Positions 34,963 to 43,265 of a DNA stretch of 64,000 nucleotides are shown here, piece by piece. The DNA lies in the NCBI RefSeq assembly GCF_040538665.1, contig NZ_JBEWXT010000001.1, positions 3,126,501 to 3,190,500 on the forward strand. Reading direction: 5' to 3'. The notes below the pieces were generated by a model. The model was not told the origin of the DNA, searched no databases, and worked only from the letters and a program-made list of their open reading frames with translations. Made by a program: the position numbers and the translations under genes. Origin of the DNA: Aureibaculum sp. 2308TA14-22. GTDB taxonomy: Bacteria; Bacteroidota; Bacteroidia; Flavobacteriales; Flavobacteriaceae. How positions within the stretch are numbered: position 1 is the stretch's first letter; every line of letters starts with the position of its first letter.

Positions 34963-35589
34963 ATGGGGTTAATTGCCTTTCTAAAATCATTATTTGGTAC
35001 CACAAAAAATATAGAACCCGATATGAAAAAATTCTTAATTGTTGGACTAGGCAATATTGGTTCAGAATACGATAATACACGTCATAATATTGGTTTTAAA
35101 ATTCTAGACGAACTAGCGGCAAAGGAAGATATAAGCTTTGAAAGCAAAAAATTAGGAGCTGTAACTCAATTCAGGTTCAAAGGCAGAACATTTATTTTGT
35201 TGAAACCTTCAACTTTTATGAATTTAACTGGCAAAGCAGTAAAATACTGGATGACCAAAGAAAAAATTGCCTTGGAAAATGTACTAGTTATTTGTGATGA
35301 TTTAAATATTTCTTTCGGTACGATTCGATTAAAAGGCAAAGGGAGTGCCGGAGGTCATAACGGGTTAAAAGACATCAATGCTCAATTAAATACCCAAAAT
35401 TATCCACGGTTTCGATTTGGTGTAGGTGCTGAGTTTAGTAAAGGAAGACAAGTAGATTATGTGCTGGGCAAATGGAACGCCGAAGAGGAAGCTAAGCTAC
35501 TCGAAAGACTGGATAAATCTTGCCAGCTTATAAAATCTTTTGGTACGGCTGGTTTGAATAACACGATGAGTGATTTTAATGGTAAGTAA
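34963..35589 (+). CDS. pth: Peptidyl-tRNA hydrolase
   Basis: Releases tRNA from peptidyl-tRNA dropped by ribosomes. FLIVGLGNIGSEYDNTRHNIGFKILDELA near residue 23 carries the catalytic histidine. KPSTFMNLTGKAVKYWM, VLVICDDLNISFGTIRLKGKGSAGGHNGLKDI and FRFGVGAEF are the remaining family motifs. I start it at the ATG at 34963, which adds 20 residues (MGLIAFLKSLFGTTKNIEPD) before the usual MKKFLIVGLGNIG. The ATG at 35023 is the alternative and gives normal family length. A much longer frame that overlaps rplY is not a gene. Confidence 0.95.
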   Translation: MGLIAFLKSLFGTTKNIEPDMKKFLIVGLGNIGSEYDNTRHNIGFKILDELAAKEDISFESKKLGAVTQFRFKGRTFILLKPSTFMNLTGKAVKYWMTKEKIALENVLVICDDLNISFGTIRLKGKGSAGGHNGLKDINAQLNTQNYPRFRFGVGAEFSKGRQVDYVLGKWNAEEEAKLLERLDKSCQLIKSFGTAGLNNTMSDFNGK

Positions 35590-35593
35590 AAAC

Positions 35594-35631
35594 AAAAACT
35601 CCAAAAGAACAAATATTCTATTGGAGTTTTT
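35594..35631. terminator. Bidirectional terminator between pth and glmS
   Basis: AAAAACTCCAA (35594-35604) and TTGGAGTTTTT (35621-35631) form an 11-bp stem between convergent stop codons. A-rich and T-rich arms serve both directions. Confidence 0.8.
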
Positions 35632-35646
35632 AAGTTATTTTATTTT

Positions 35647-37491
35647 TTATTCCACCGTAACCGACTTCGCTAAATTCCGTGGTTGATCTACATTACAATT
35701 ACGCATTACCGCAATATGATATGATAACAATTGTAACGGGATTGTAGTCAATAATGGCGAAAATGCTTCTTCAGAATCTGGTATTTCAATCACATGATCT
35801 GCAATTTCTTTTACCGTAGTATCACCTTCAGTAACCACAGCAATAATTTTACCACTACGGGATTTTATTTCTTGAATGTTACTTACAACTTTTTCGTAGT
35901 GTCCTTTGCTCGTAGCAATTACAATTACGGGCATTCTATCGTCAATCAAAGCAATAGGTCCGTGTTTCATCTCTGCCGCAGGGTAACCTTCTGCATGTAT
36001 GTAAGAGATTTCTTTTAATTTTAATGCTCCTTCTAAGGCAACTGGAAAGTTGTAACCTCTACCTAAATATAAACAGTTAGTAGATAGTAAATATTCTTTG
36101 GCTATTTCTTTTACATAGTCATCTACCTGTAATAATCGTTCTACTTTATCTGGAATCAATTCCAGCTCTTGTAAATACAGTCTAAAATCTGAGCTAGACA
36201 TGGTTCCTTTTGCTCTTGCCAATCGCAAGGCAATTAAGGTCAATACTGTAATTTGTGTGGTAAATGCTTTCGTTGAAGCAACTCCAATTTCTGGACCTGC
36301 ATGAGTATAAGCACCAGCATGAGTTTCTCTAGCAATTGAAGATCCCACAACATTACAAACACCAAAGACAAAAGCTCCTTTTTCTTTAGCCAGTTTAATT
36401 GCCGCCAACGTATCAGCTGTTTCACCAGATTGTGAAATGGCTATCAATACATCTTTTTCAGATATTACCGGATTTCTATATCTGAATTCCGATGCGTACT
36501 CTACCTCAACAGGAATTCTAGCAAATTCTTCAAAAATATACTCGGCTACCAAACCTGCATGCCAAGATGTTCCACAAGCTACTATAATAATACGATTAGC
36601 ATTTAAGAACTTTTTCATATTATCTTCTACACCAGCCATTTTAATAATAGCTTCTTCTCTTAATAAACGTCCTCTATAGGTATCTGTTATTGCTCTAGGT
36701 TGTTCATAAATTTCTTTTAACATAAAATGCTCATAGCCACCTTTTTCTATTTGCTCAAGATTCATTTGTAATTCTTGAACATCCGCATCTACTAAAGAAT
36801 CATCATGTATTTTTCTAATTTTTACATCCTTGCCTACTCTTATAATCGCCATTTCTTCATCATCCAAATAAATAGCATCTTTAGTATATTCTATAAAAGG
36901 TGATGCATCTGAAGCAATAAAAAATTCTTCTTTATCCTTTCCAACACCAATAGCTATTGGGCTACCTAAACGGGCTACAACAATTTCATTTGGTTTTCTT
37001 TTATCAAAAACGGCAATGGCATAAGCTCCAACCACTTCATTTAAAGCAATTTGCACTGCTTTACCGAGCATTACGTCGTTTGTTTGCTGTACTTCTTCAA
37101 TTAGATTAACCAACACTTCGGTATCAGTATCACTATGAAAAGAGTAACCTCTGTTAATTAACTCTTTTTTAATAGTGTCATAGTTTTCTATTATTCCATT
37201 ATGTACAATAACTAAATTGCCTGATTTAGAAGTGTGAGGGTGAGAGTTTACATCATTAGGTACACCATGGGTCGCCCAACGTGTATGCCCAATGCCTAAT
37301 TGACCTTCTTTAGAAGTAACTTTTTCAATTAGGTCACTAACTTTACCTTTGGTTTTTGCCAAATTTATCTGATTACCGTCATAGAGTACAAGTCCTGCAC
37401 TATCGTAACCTCTATATTCCAAACGTTGTAAACCATTAATGATAATAGGATAAGCATCTCTGTACCCTATATAACCAGTAATTCCACACAT
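35647..37491 (-). CDS. glmS: Glutamine-fructose-6-phosphate transaminase (isomerizing)
   Basis: Makes glucosamine 6-phosphate for peptidoglycan and lipopolysaccharide. The protein begins MCGITGYIG, where the first cysteine after Met is the glutaminase nucleophile. HTRWATHGVPNDVNSHPH and the HNGIIENYD motif complete the glutaminase domain. Two SIS domains follow, with CGTSWHAGLVAEYIFE, AISQSGETADTLAA and the C-terminal PRNLAKSVTVE typical of GlmS. At 614 residues it has family length. It lies 14 bases after the DUF4270 gene on the same strand, which suggests a shared transcript with a cell-envelope theme. Confidence 0.97.
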   Translation of the reverse strand: MCGITGYIGYRDAYPIIINGLQRLEYRGYDSAGLVLYDGNQINLAKTKGKVSDLIEKVTSKEGQLGIGHTRWATHGVPNDVNSHPHTSKSGNLVIVHNGIIENYDTIKKELINRGYSFHSDTDTEVLVNLIEEVQQTNDVMLGKAVQIALNEVVGAYAIAVFDKRKPNEIVVARLGSPIAIGVGKDKEEFFIASDASPFIEYTKDAIYLDDEEMAIIRVGKDVKIRKIHDDSLVDADVQELQMNLEQIEKGGYEHFMLKEIYEQPRAITDTYRGRLLREEAIIKMAGVEDNMKKFLNANRIIIVACGTSWHAGLVAEYIFEEFARIPVEVEYASEFRYRNPVISEKDVLIAISQSGETADTLAAIKLAKEKGAFVFGVCNVVGSSIARETHAGAYTHAGPEIGVASTKAFTTQITVLTLIALRLARAKGTMSSSDFRLYLQELELIPDKVERLLQVDDYVKEIAKEYLLSTNCLYLGRGYNFPVALEGALKLKEISYIHAEGYPAAEMKHGPIALIDDRMPVIVIATSKGHYEKVVSNIQEIKSRSGKIIAVVTEGDTTVKEIADHVIEIPDSEEAFSPLLTTIPLQLLSYHIAVMRNCNVDQPRNLAKSVTVE

Positions 37492-37505
37492 TATTAGTAA
37501 CTGTT

Positions 37506-39083
37506 TTAATTAGTATTAGTAACTGTGTAAAATATTTCAAGTTTTAATCGTTCTGGATCATTAGCATTTAACAGTTTGTTCCCCTTTACAATTACACCCC
37601 TAGCATCCCAACTATAATCTTTAATAATAGTATCGTTTTCTGCAGTAGGAGGATCGTTAAAATGAGCAACCTTGATTGCCAATTTTTTTAGACTTAAATG
37701 ATCATCCGATTTTAAAACTTCTGAAATATAATCCGTAATAATAAACTCATATTTTAATGGTTTATTGTCATCGTCTCTTCTTAGTACTCCATCAAATTCT
37801 CTTAATGGTGCTTCGGTCATAGCGTCAAGAATTTGCGTATTGTCTTCATAATTATATAAAAAGAGTTTTTGCGGAATAATGGTGTCTAAAGGATTTTCAA
37901 CAAATAAAGTCAATTTGGCATCGTTAATCAACCAATTTTCATCCCTAATTTCTTCTAATTGTGTTTGGTCAATTCCTTTAAACAAATCTATTAGTGCTAT
38001 TGAACCTGCTGCACCTTGTATGTATAACTTATCCTCGCCATTATCGGTATCAGGACTTGTTAATTTAGTATTAATATCACTACTTGCTTCAGCATAATCT
38101 CTAAAATATGTTCCCGTTTTTAGACCGCTAAAATTAAAAGCAGCCGTTTGTTTCGTTTTTACGGGTACATCCGTATCATTTGTGTCTCCGTCGCCATTTA
38201 GGTCACCTGTAGTTGAAGTCTCATCTGTTAAAACAATATTACTATAATAAAAAGTCATTTTGGCATTAGACATTTGCAACGCCATTAAAGAACCATCTGT
38301 ACCATTTGCCTCAATAATTAAACCTCTGAAATAGTTTATAAAATTATCATTAGAATCAAATGCACCAGAGTTTTGTTGATCTATAAAGTTTGTCCTAAAA
38401 AAAGTAGTATCTAAAGGTATTTTTATTGATGGTGTTACTGTTTCTGTCTTTATGGTATCTCTATCGTCAACAGTTGAAGGGTTTCCGTCTAAAAACCTTC
38501 TGTCCACGTAAAAAACAGTATCATTTTTATTTGGTTTAAACTGACCTGAATATAGTTGTGCCTTTTTAATAAACGTTTCATCAGAATAATATTTTCTCTT
38601 CTGCGTTGGATCTAGTGGATCTAAACTGTTTAGATAGGTTCCATTTTCATAAACCGTTAAGTTAAACTCAATGTTTTGATTACCTAGAATAGAATCTAAT
38701 TCATAGTTAGGTGTATTATCACTATTGTCTTCTAATTTTGTTGCATAATAGGGTATGTCTAAAACCACGGCATCAATAGACATGTTTTCTGTAAATTTTA
38801 TAGTACCTAAACCCAACTGACTTATAACTGATGCTTTTATAAGCCCAAATTTTTCATCTTTTGTAACTCCCAATAAATGTGGATTAGCATTAGCAATCTC
38901 AGAATTAGAAACATTGTGATTATATGCAACCACCTCAAAAGTAGCCTGTTTCGGAGTGAATAAATTGTTATCTACTAAACCAACACCTACATTTTGAAAA
39001 TCTTTTTCGCAAGCTATTACGCCCATTAATACAATAGAAAATATAATTATATATTTAATGTTGTTCACAATTTTTGTAGTCAT
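37506..39083 (-). CDS. DUF4270 domain-containing lipoprotein
   Basis: Exported protein restricted, as far as I know, to Bacteroidetes. The ATG at 39083 gives MTTKIVNNIKYIIIFSIVLMGVIACEKDFQ with a lipobox cysteine. The preceding TTG at 39089 is less likely. The mature part is beta-rich and holds the DUF4270 landmarks GVGLVDNNLFTPKQATFEVVAYNH near the start, SIDAVVLDIPYYATK and IQGAAGSIALIDLF. A calcium-like acidic stretch, DLNGDGDTNDTD, lies near residue 295. No function is established. It lies between the half-length glycogen-synthase-like gene and glmS, in a tight minus-strand run. Confidence 0.85.
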   Translation of the reverse strand: MTTKIVNNIKYIIIFSIVLMGVIACEKDFQNVGVGLVDNNLFTPKQATFEVVAYNHNVSNSEIANANPHLLGVTKDEKFGLIKASVISQLGLGTIKFTENMSIDAVVLDIPYYATKLEDNSDNTPNYELDSILGNQNIEFNLTVYENGTYLNSLDPLDPTQKRKYYSDETFIKKAQLYSGQFKPNKNDTVFYVDRRFLDGNPSTVDDRDTIKTETVTPSIKIPLDTTFFRTNFIDQQNSGAFDSNDNFINYFRGLIIEANGTDGSLMALQMSNAKMTFYYSNIVLTDETSTTGDLNGDGDTNDTDVPVKTKQTAAFNFSGLKTGTYFRDYAEASSDINTKLTSPDTDNGEDKLYIQGAAGSIALIDLFKGIDQTQLEEIRDENWLINDAKLTLFVENPLDTIIPQKLFLYNYEDNTQILDAMTEAPLREFDGVLRRDDDNKPLKYEFIITDYISEVLKSDDHLSLKKLAIKVAHFNDPPTAENDTIIKDYSWDARGVIVKGNKLLNANDPERLKLEIFYTVTNTN

Positions 39084-39113
39084 AAACAAAAAAATTATTT
39101 TATTAAGATTGTT

Positions 39114-39920
39114 TTATAAAACTTCGGTAAGGTAAAAGTTGGAGTAAATGTCCGTTAATTCGTCGCCAGACTGATGTTCTAGCAGAGGAATGTTTTTTTG
39201 ATTTATAAACTCAGTTATTTCTTCAGGAATGTTTTCGCTCCCTTTAATAACAGCATCGGAGTTTTCAATGGCAATTTTTACAAGGTTATTATGTGTAGTT
39301 GTAGAAATGGATTGCAATTTTTCGTCATTTATACCATCAAATCTAATTTTATCAATCAATTTATCTCCGATAGTATCTTTATAGCCACCATCATAAACAG
39401 AAGTAACTATTTTACTGTTGCTGTACAATGGGTCGTTTTTGTAGTACTCTCTTAAATACAAGGGTAACAAAGAAGCCATCCACCCGTGCACATGAATGAT
39501 ATCCGGTGTCCAGTTTAATTTTTTTACAGTCTCAATTACTCCCTTTGCAAAAAATATGGCTCTTTCGTCATTATCTTCAAACAACTTTCCATCTTCGTCA
39601 GAATAAACAGCTTTACGTTTAAAATACTCATCATTATCAATAAAATATACTTGCATTCTTTCTTTTGGGATTGATGCTACTTTAATTATTAGTGGCATAT
39701 CCATATCATTGATAATCAGATTCATACCTGATAATCGTATTACTTCATGTAATTGATGTCTTCGTTCGTTAATAACACCAAACCTAGGCATAAAAATTCT
39801 AATTTGTGCTCCTTTTCCATGCATTAATCTTGCCAACTCAAAGGAAGTGCTTGCTGTATCCGTTTCTGGCAAATAAGGTATTACCTCTGAAGATACATAC
39901 AATATTCTCTTATCTTTCAT
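39114..39920 (-). CDS. Half-length glycogen/starch synthase-like protein (GT5 N-terminal domain only)
   Basis: At 268 residues this covers only the N-terminal Rossmann domain of a family 5 glycosyltransferase. It starts ILYVSSEVIPYLPETDTASTSFELARLMHGKGAQIRIFMPRFG, and DIIHVHGWMASLLPLYLRE near residue 140 matches the conserved HDWH segment. The KxGGL motif that binds ADP-glucose in GlgA should follow the EVxPY segment. Here the sequence is PETDTASTS, with no lysine and no glycine pair. The C-terminal nucleotide-binding domain is absent and no frameshifted remainder is visible downstream. I infer a non-catalytic or sugar-sensing role. It begins the run with DUF4270 and glmS and is divergent from panC. 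Confidence 0.75.
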   Translation of the reverse strand: MKDKRILYVSSEVIPYLPETDTASTSFELARLMHGKGAQIRIFMPRFGVINERRHQLHEVIRLSGMNLIINDMDMPLIIKVASIPKERMQVYFIDNDEYFKRKAVYSDEDGKLFEDNDERAIFFAKGVIETVKKLNWTPDIIHVHGWMASLLPLYLREYYKNDPLYSNSKIVTSVYDGGYKDTIGDKLIDKIRFDGINDEKLQSISTTTHNNLVKIAIENSDAVIKGSENIPEEITEFINQKNIPLLEHQSGDELTDIYSNFYLTEVL

Positions 39921-40036
39921 GTGTCAATATCTATTGTTTTTCAACGGTCACATGCTATTCGCAAATAATCATCCCCTTGGGTAATGAAATTTTCAACATG
40001 CTCGTTTCATAAAATCCGTCTGTAATTAAGAATATG

Positions 40037-40044
40037 CAAAATTA
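40037..40044 (-). promoter_or_regulatory. TAnnTTTG promoter element for the glycogen-synthase-like/DUF4270/glmS run
   Basis: The minus strand reads TAATTTTG about 117 bases before the first gene. It lies in the 196-base divergent region shared with panC and would give a long 5' leader. Confidence 0.4.
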
Positions 40045-40116
40045 CGAAAATTTGATTAGATTTATACTTAAAATGTTAAGTTTACCCCCTTTTAACACTA
40101 ATTAACAGTAAAATTA

Positions 40117-40956
40117 ATGAAGGTTTTTTATAAAAAAGAAACACTTGAGTCACATTTAAATACGCTAAACAAGAATGTTTCTGTTGGATTTGTACCTACT
40201 ATGGGTGCTTTACACGAAGGGCACTTATCTTTAATTGAAAGGGCTAAATCAGAAAATGATATCGTTGTGGTAAGTATTTTCGTTAATCCAACACAGTTTG
40301 ACAATAAAAGAGATTTGAAAAAATATCCTAAAGACTTAAAAAAAGATATTAATTTTTTAAAAAATGTGAAATGTGATGTAGTGTTTTCACCAGATGCCGA
40401 TGAGATATACGATAGGAAAATTAAGGCAGAAGCGTTTGATTTTGATGGATTGGAAAATGAAATGGAAGGTAAGCACAGAAAAGGCCATTTTGATGGTGTT
40501 GGTACCATCGTTAAAAAATTACTTGAAATTGTGATGCCCGATACTGCATATTTTGGCGAAAAGGACTTTCAACAACTACAAATAGTAAAAAAATTAGTAG
40601 AAAAATATCACTTGCCCGTCAAAATTGAAGGTTGTACTATTTTTAGGGAACTAGACGGTCTGGCTATGAGCTCTAGAAATATTCGATTAACAAAAAACCA
40701 AAGAGAAGAAGCTCCTATTATCTACAAAACGTTAAACAGAGCAAAAGAAAAATTTAAGACCGAATCTATTAATATGGTTACAAATTGGGTTAAAAACCAA
40801 TTTAAAAACAATACTATTCTAGACTTAGAATATTTTGAAATTGCTAATGAAACGACTTTAAAATCTGCAAAGCACAAGAGGAAGGGCAATAATTACAGAG
40901 CATTTATTGCTGTTTTTGTAGGTGAGATTAGATTAATTGATAATATGGCTTTATAA
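40117..40956 (+). CDS. panC: Pantoate-beta-alanine ligase
   Basis: Last step of pantothenate synthesis, joining pantoate and beta-alanine with ATP. The motifs VGFVPTMGALHEGHLSLIERAKSE near residue 24 (with the HIGH-like HEGH), FVNPTQFDNKRDL, FGEKDFQQLQIVKKLV near residue 147 and LAMSSRNIRL (KMSKS-like region) are all in place. At 279 residues it has family length. It is transcribed away from the glycogen-synthase-like gene and followed 47 bases later by panD, the enzyme that supplies its beta-alanine. Confidence 0.97.
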   Translation: MKVFYKKETLESHLNTLNKNVSVGFVPTMGALHEGHLSLIERAKSENDIVVVSIFVNPTQFDNKRDLKKYPKDLKKDINFLKNVKCDVVFSPDADEIYDRKIKAEAFDFDGLENEMEGKHRKGHFDGVGTIVKKLLEIVMPDTAYFGEKDFQQLQIVKKLVEKYHLPVKIEGCTIFRELDGLAMSSRNIRLTKNQREEAPIIYKTLNRAKEKFKTESINMVTNWVKNQFKNNTILDLEYFEIANETTLKSAKHKRKGNNYRAFIAVFVGEIRLIDNMAL

Positions 40957-40973
40957 AAGACTTTAAAATTAAT

Positions 40974-40981
40974 TACCTTTG
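40974..40981 (+). promoter_or_regulatory. TAnnTTTG promoter element of panD
   Basis: TACCTTTG lies between panC and panD, 23 bases before the GTG start of panD. The panD run can therefore be transcribed apart from panC. Confidence 0.55.
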
Positions 40982-41003
40982 CCCCAAATCTTAAAAAGAG
41001 CTT

Positions 41004-41357
41004 GTGAAAATAGTAGCATTAAAATCAAAAATACATCGAGTTACCGTAACTGGAGCTGATCTTAATTATATAGGTAGCATAACCATTGATGAAAATTTAA
41101 TGGATGCCGCTAATATGATTCAAGGAGAAAAAGTTCAAATCGTTAACGTTAATAATGGCGAAAGAATCGAAACTTACATTATTAAAGGGGAAAGAGGTAA
41201 AGGTGAAATAGTATTAAACGGACCTGCAGCCAGAAGAGTTGCCAAAGGAGATATTGTTATAATAATAGCTTATGGAATTATGGATTTTGAAGACGCAAAA
41301 ACTTTTGAACCCATAGTTATATTTCCTGACGAAAAAACCAATACTTTATTAAGTTAA
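41004..41357 (+). CDS. panD: Aspartate 1-decarboxylase
   Basis: Pyruvoyl enzyme making beta-alanine from aspartate for PanC. The proenzyme self-cleaves before Ser25 in [10 protein letters not shown], and [18 protein letters not shown] precedes it as in all members. [30 protein letters not shown] forms the C-terminal half. At 117 residues it has normal length. The start is GTG. It opens a run of four genes (membrane protein, GYDIA kinase, flavoprotein) with gaps or overlaps of only a few bases. Confidence 0.96.
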   Translation: MKIVALKSKIHRVTVTGADLNYIGSITIDENLMDAANMIQGEKVQIVNVNNGERIETYIIKGERGKGEIVLNGPAARRVAKGDIVIIIAYGIMDFEDAKTFEPIVIFPDEKTNTLLS

Positions 41358-41364
41358 GCCAAGC

Positions 41365-42336
41365 TTGTTGAATAAAAAATTCCGAAAATCATTACTTTTA
41401 ATACTCCCAATTGCCTTGGGAGTTTTTTTGGTCTGGTATTTTTTATCAAAATTAACCCAAGAAGATAAAACCGCCATAATAACTTCTTTCAAGTCGGCTA
41501 ATTATTGGTGGGTATTGCTTTCTTTGGTTTTAGGAGCTTTAAGTCATTTATCCAGAGCATACAGATGGGAATTTATGTTAAAACCAATGGGTTACAAACC
41601 AAGGTTTGCTAATAGTGTAATGACGGTTTTTATAGCTTATTTGGTCAATTTAGGCATACCGCGTGCCGGGGAAATTGCCCGTGCAACGGGAATCTCCAAA
41701 TATGAGAATATTCCTTTCGAAAAGGCGTTTGGCACCATCGTGGCCGAACGTATTGCCGATGCTATTGTACTTTTGTCCATTGTAGGAATTGCATTTTTTC
41801 TTCAAGCTGATCTACTTTCTGAAGACCTCTTCAAAAATAGTGATAACAGTATGCAAAAATACCTGTTGATAGCTGTATTTACAATATTGGCGATTATATT
41901 TTACTTCGTTGTAAAAAAATCTAAACACCCGTTTTTTATCAAAATAAAAACCTTTATAAATGGTTTAATAGAAGGAGCAATAAGTATTTTTAAAATGGAC
42001 AACAAATGGTGGTTCATTTTTCACACGCTGTTCATTTGGACTATGTACGTACTTATGTTTTACGTGGTTACCTTTGCATTACCAGAAACTTCCAACTTAC
42101 CTTTCGAGGCTATTATTGTAGGTTTTGTGGTAGGTGGTATAAGTATGGCAGTAACCAATGGTGGATTAGGTACTTACCCTATAGCAGTAGCAAGTGTACT
42201 CATATTGTATGCCGTACCCGATAATCCTGCACGGGCATTTGCTTGGATTATGTGGACCGCACAAACACTTATGGTATTGTTATTTGGCGGACTGTCTTTC
42301 TTACTTTTGCCCATTTATAACAGAAATAGAACCTGA
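41365..42336 (+). CDS. Lysylphosphatidylglycerol synthase-like / UPF0104 flippase-type membrane protein
   Basis: Integral membrane protein with about eight helices, of the family of MprF-like membrane domains (UPF0104). Visible landmarks are SLVLGALSHLSRAYRWEFMLKPMGYKPRF near residue 52, AYLVNLGIPRAGEIARATGISKYENIPFEKAFGTIVAERIAD near residue 90, and VGGISMAVTNGGLGTYPIAVASV near residue 255. The family is thought to move or bind lipids, and its exact role here is unknown. The start is TTG at 41365, 7 bases after panD. Its stop codon overlaps the ATG of the GYDIA kinase gene by one base. Confidence 0.82.
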   Translation: MLNKKFRKSLLLILPIALGVFLVWYFLSKLTQEDKTAIITSFKSANYWWVLLSLVLGALSHLSRAYRWEFMLKPMGYKPRFANSVMTVFIAYLVNLGIPRAGEIARATGISKYENIPFEKAFGTIVAERIADAIVLLSIVGIAFFLQADLLSEDLFKNSDNSMQKYLLIAVFTILAIIFYFVVKKSKHPFFIKIKTFINGLIEGAISIFKMDNKWWFIFHTLFIWTMYVLMFYVVTFALPETSNLPFEAIIVGFVVGGISMAVTNGGLGTYPIAVASVLILYAVPDNPARAFAWIMWTAQTLMVLLFGGLSFLLLPIYNRNRT

Positions 42337-43265
42337 TGGAGTCTTTTTACAGTAACGGAAAATTACTGCTTACTTCCGAATACCTTGTGCTAGACGGAGC
42401 TAAAGCTCTTGCCTTGCCCACTACTTACGGACAAAGCCTTGCTGTAAAAAAAATTAATGAAGAGAAATTAGTCTGGGAAAGTTACACTCTCCAAGACGAG
42501 CTTTGGCTACAAGTAGAATTTGACTTGCCCCGATTGCGGATAATCTCAGCAACTTTTGATTCCTCTAAAGATGGCGGTGGAGATTTATTAGCTGAAAAAC
42601 TGCGAGAAATATTGTTATCTGCTAAAAAATCTAACCCTAAATTTTTATCTGACGGTCACGGTGTTTATGTGAGAACAAAGCTAGATTTTCCAAGAAATTG
42701 GGGATTGGGAACTTCCTCAACCTTAATCAATAATATTGCCCAATGGGCTGGTGTTGATGCTTTTCAATTGCAGTTTTCTAATTTTGGAGGTAGTGGTTAT
42801 GATATCGCCTGTGCACAAAAAGATGTACCAATTTTATATCAATTATTAGATGGAAAGCCACAAATTGATAATATAGTTTTTAATCCAACTTTTAAAGATC
42901 AACTCTATTTTGTGCATCTCAATAAAAAACAAAATAGCCGTGAAGGAATTGCAAAATATAGAAATTTTAAAGGAACTATAAACACCTTGGTGGATGAAAT
43001 TTCGGGATTAACCAATCAATTTATTAAAAGTAAAACTTTAGCTGATTTTGAAATATTAATTGCTGAACATGAAAGAATAATTTCAAAAATAATTGACCAA
43101 AAACCCATTCAACAACATTTCTTTTCTGATTATTTTGGACAAACAAAAAGCCTAGGTGCTTGGGGAGGTGATTTTATCCTGGCTACTGGAAACAATGATA
43201 CGCCTGCTTATTTCAAGCAAAAGGGTTTTGAAACTGTAATCTCATATTCCGATATGATTTTATGA
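42336..43265 (+). CDS. GYDIA-type GHMP kinase
   Basis: Small-molecule kinase of the galactokinase/homoserine/mevalonate/phosphomevalonate superfamily. It starts with MESFYSNGKLLLTSEYLVLDGAKALALPT, the normal GHMP opening. The ATP loop NWGLGTSSTLINNIAQW is at about 121-137, and the name-giving GGSGYDIACA is at 151-160. The C-terminal GHMP motif reads LGAWGGDFILATGN. Flavobacteria carry the mevalonate pathway without a standard phosphomevalonate kinase, and this family is a natural candidate for that step. That is inference. Genes for two other mevalonate enzymes lie 10-13 kb away. It overlaps the following gene by four bases (ATGA). Confidence 0.85.
   Translation: MESFYSNGKLLLTSEYLVLDGAKALALPTTYGQSLAVKKINEEKLVWESYTLQDELWLQVEFDLPRLRIISATFDSSKDGGGDLLAEKLREILLSAKKSNPKFLSDGHGVYVRTKLDFPRNWGLGTSSTLINNIAQWAGVDAFQLQFSNFGGSGYDIACAQKDVPILYQLLDGKPQIDNIVFNPTFKDQLYFVHLNKKQNSREGIAKYRNFKGTINTLVDEISGLTNQFIKSKTLADFEILIAEHERIISKIIDQKPIQQHFFSDYFGQTKSLGAWGGDFILATGNNDTPAYFKQKGFETVISYSDMIL

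Noticed and set aside
40088-40112. Two TTAACA pieces before panC as a possible Pho box
   Set aside because: The spacing is 10 bp and there are only two weak units. The neighbouring genes are not phosphate genes.
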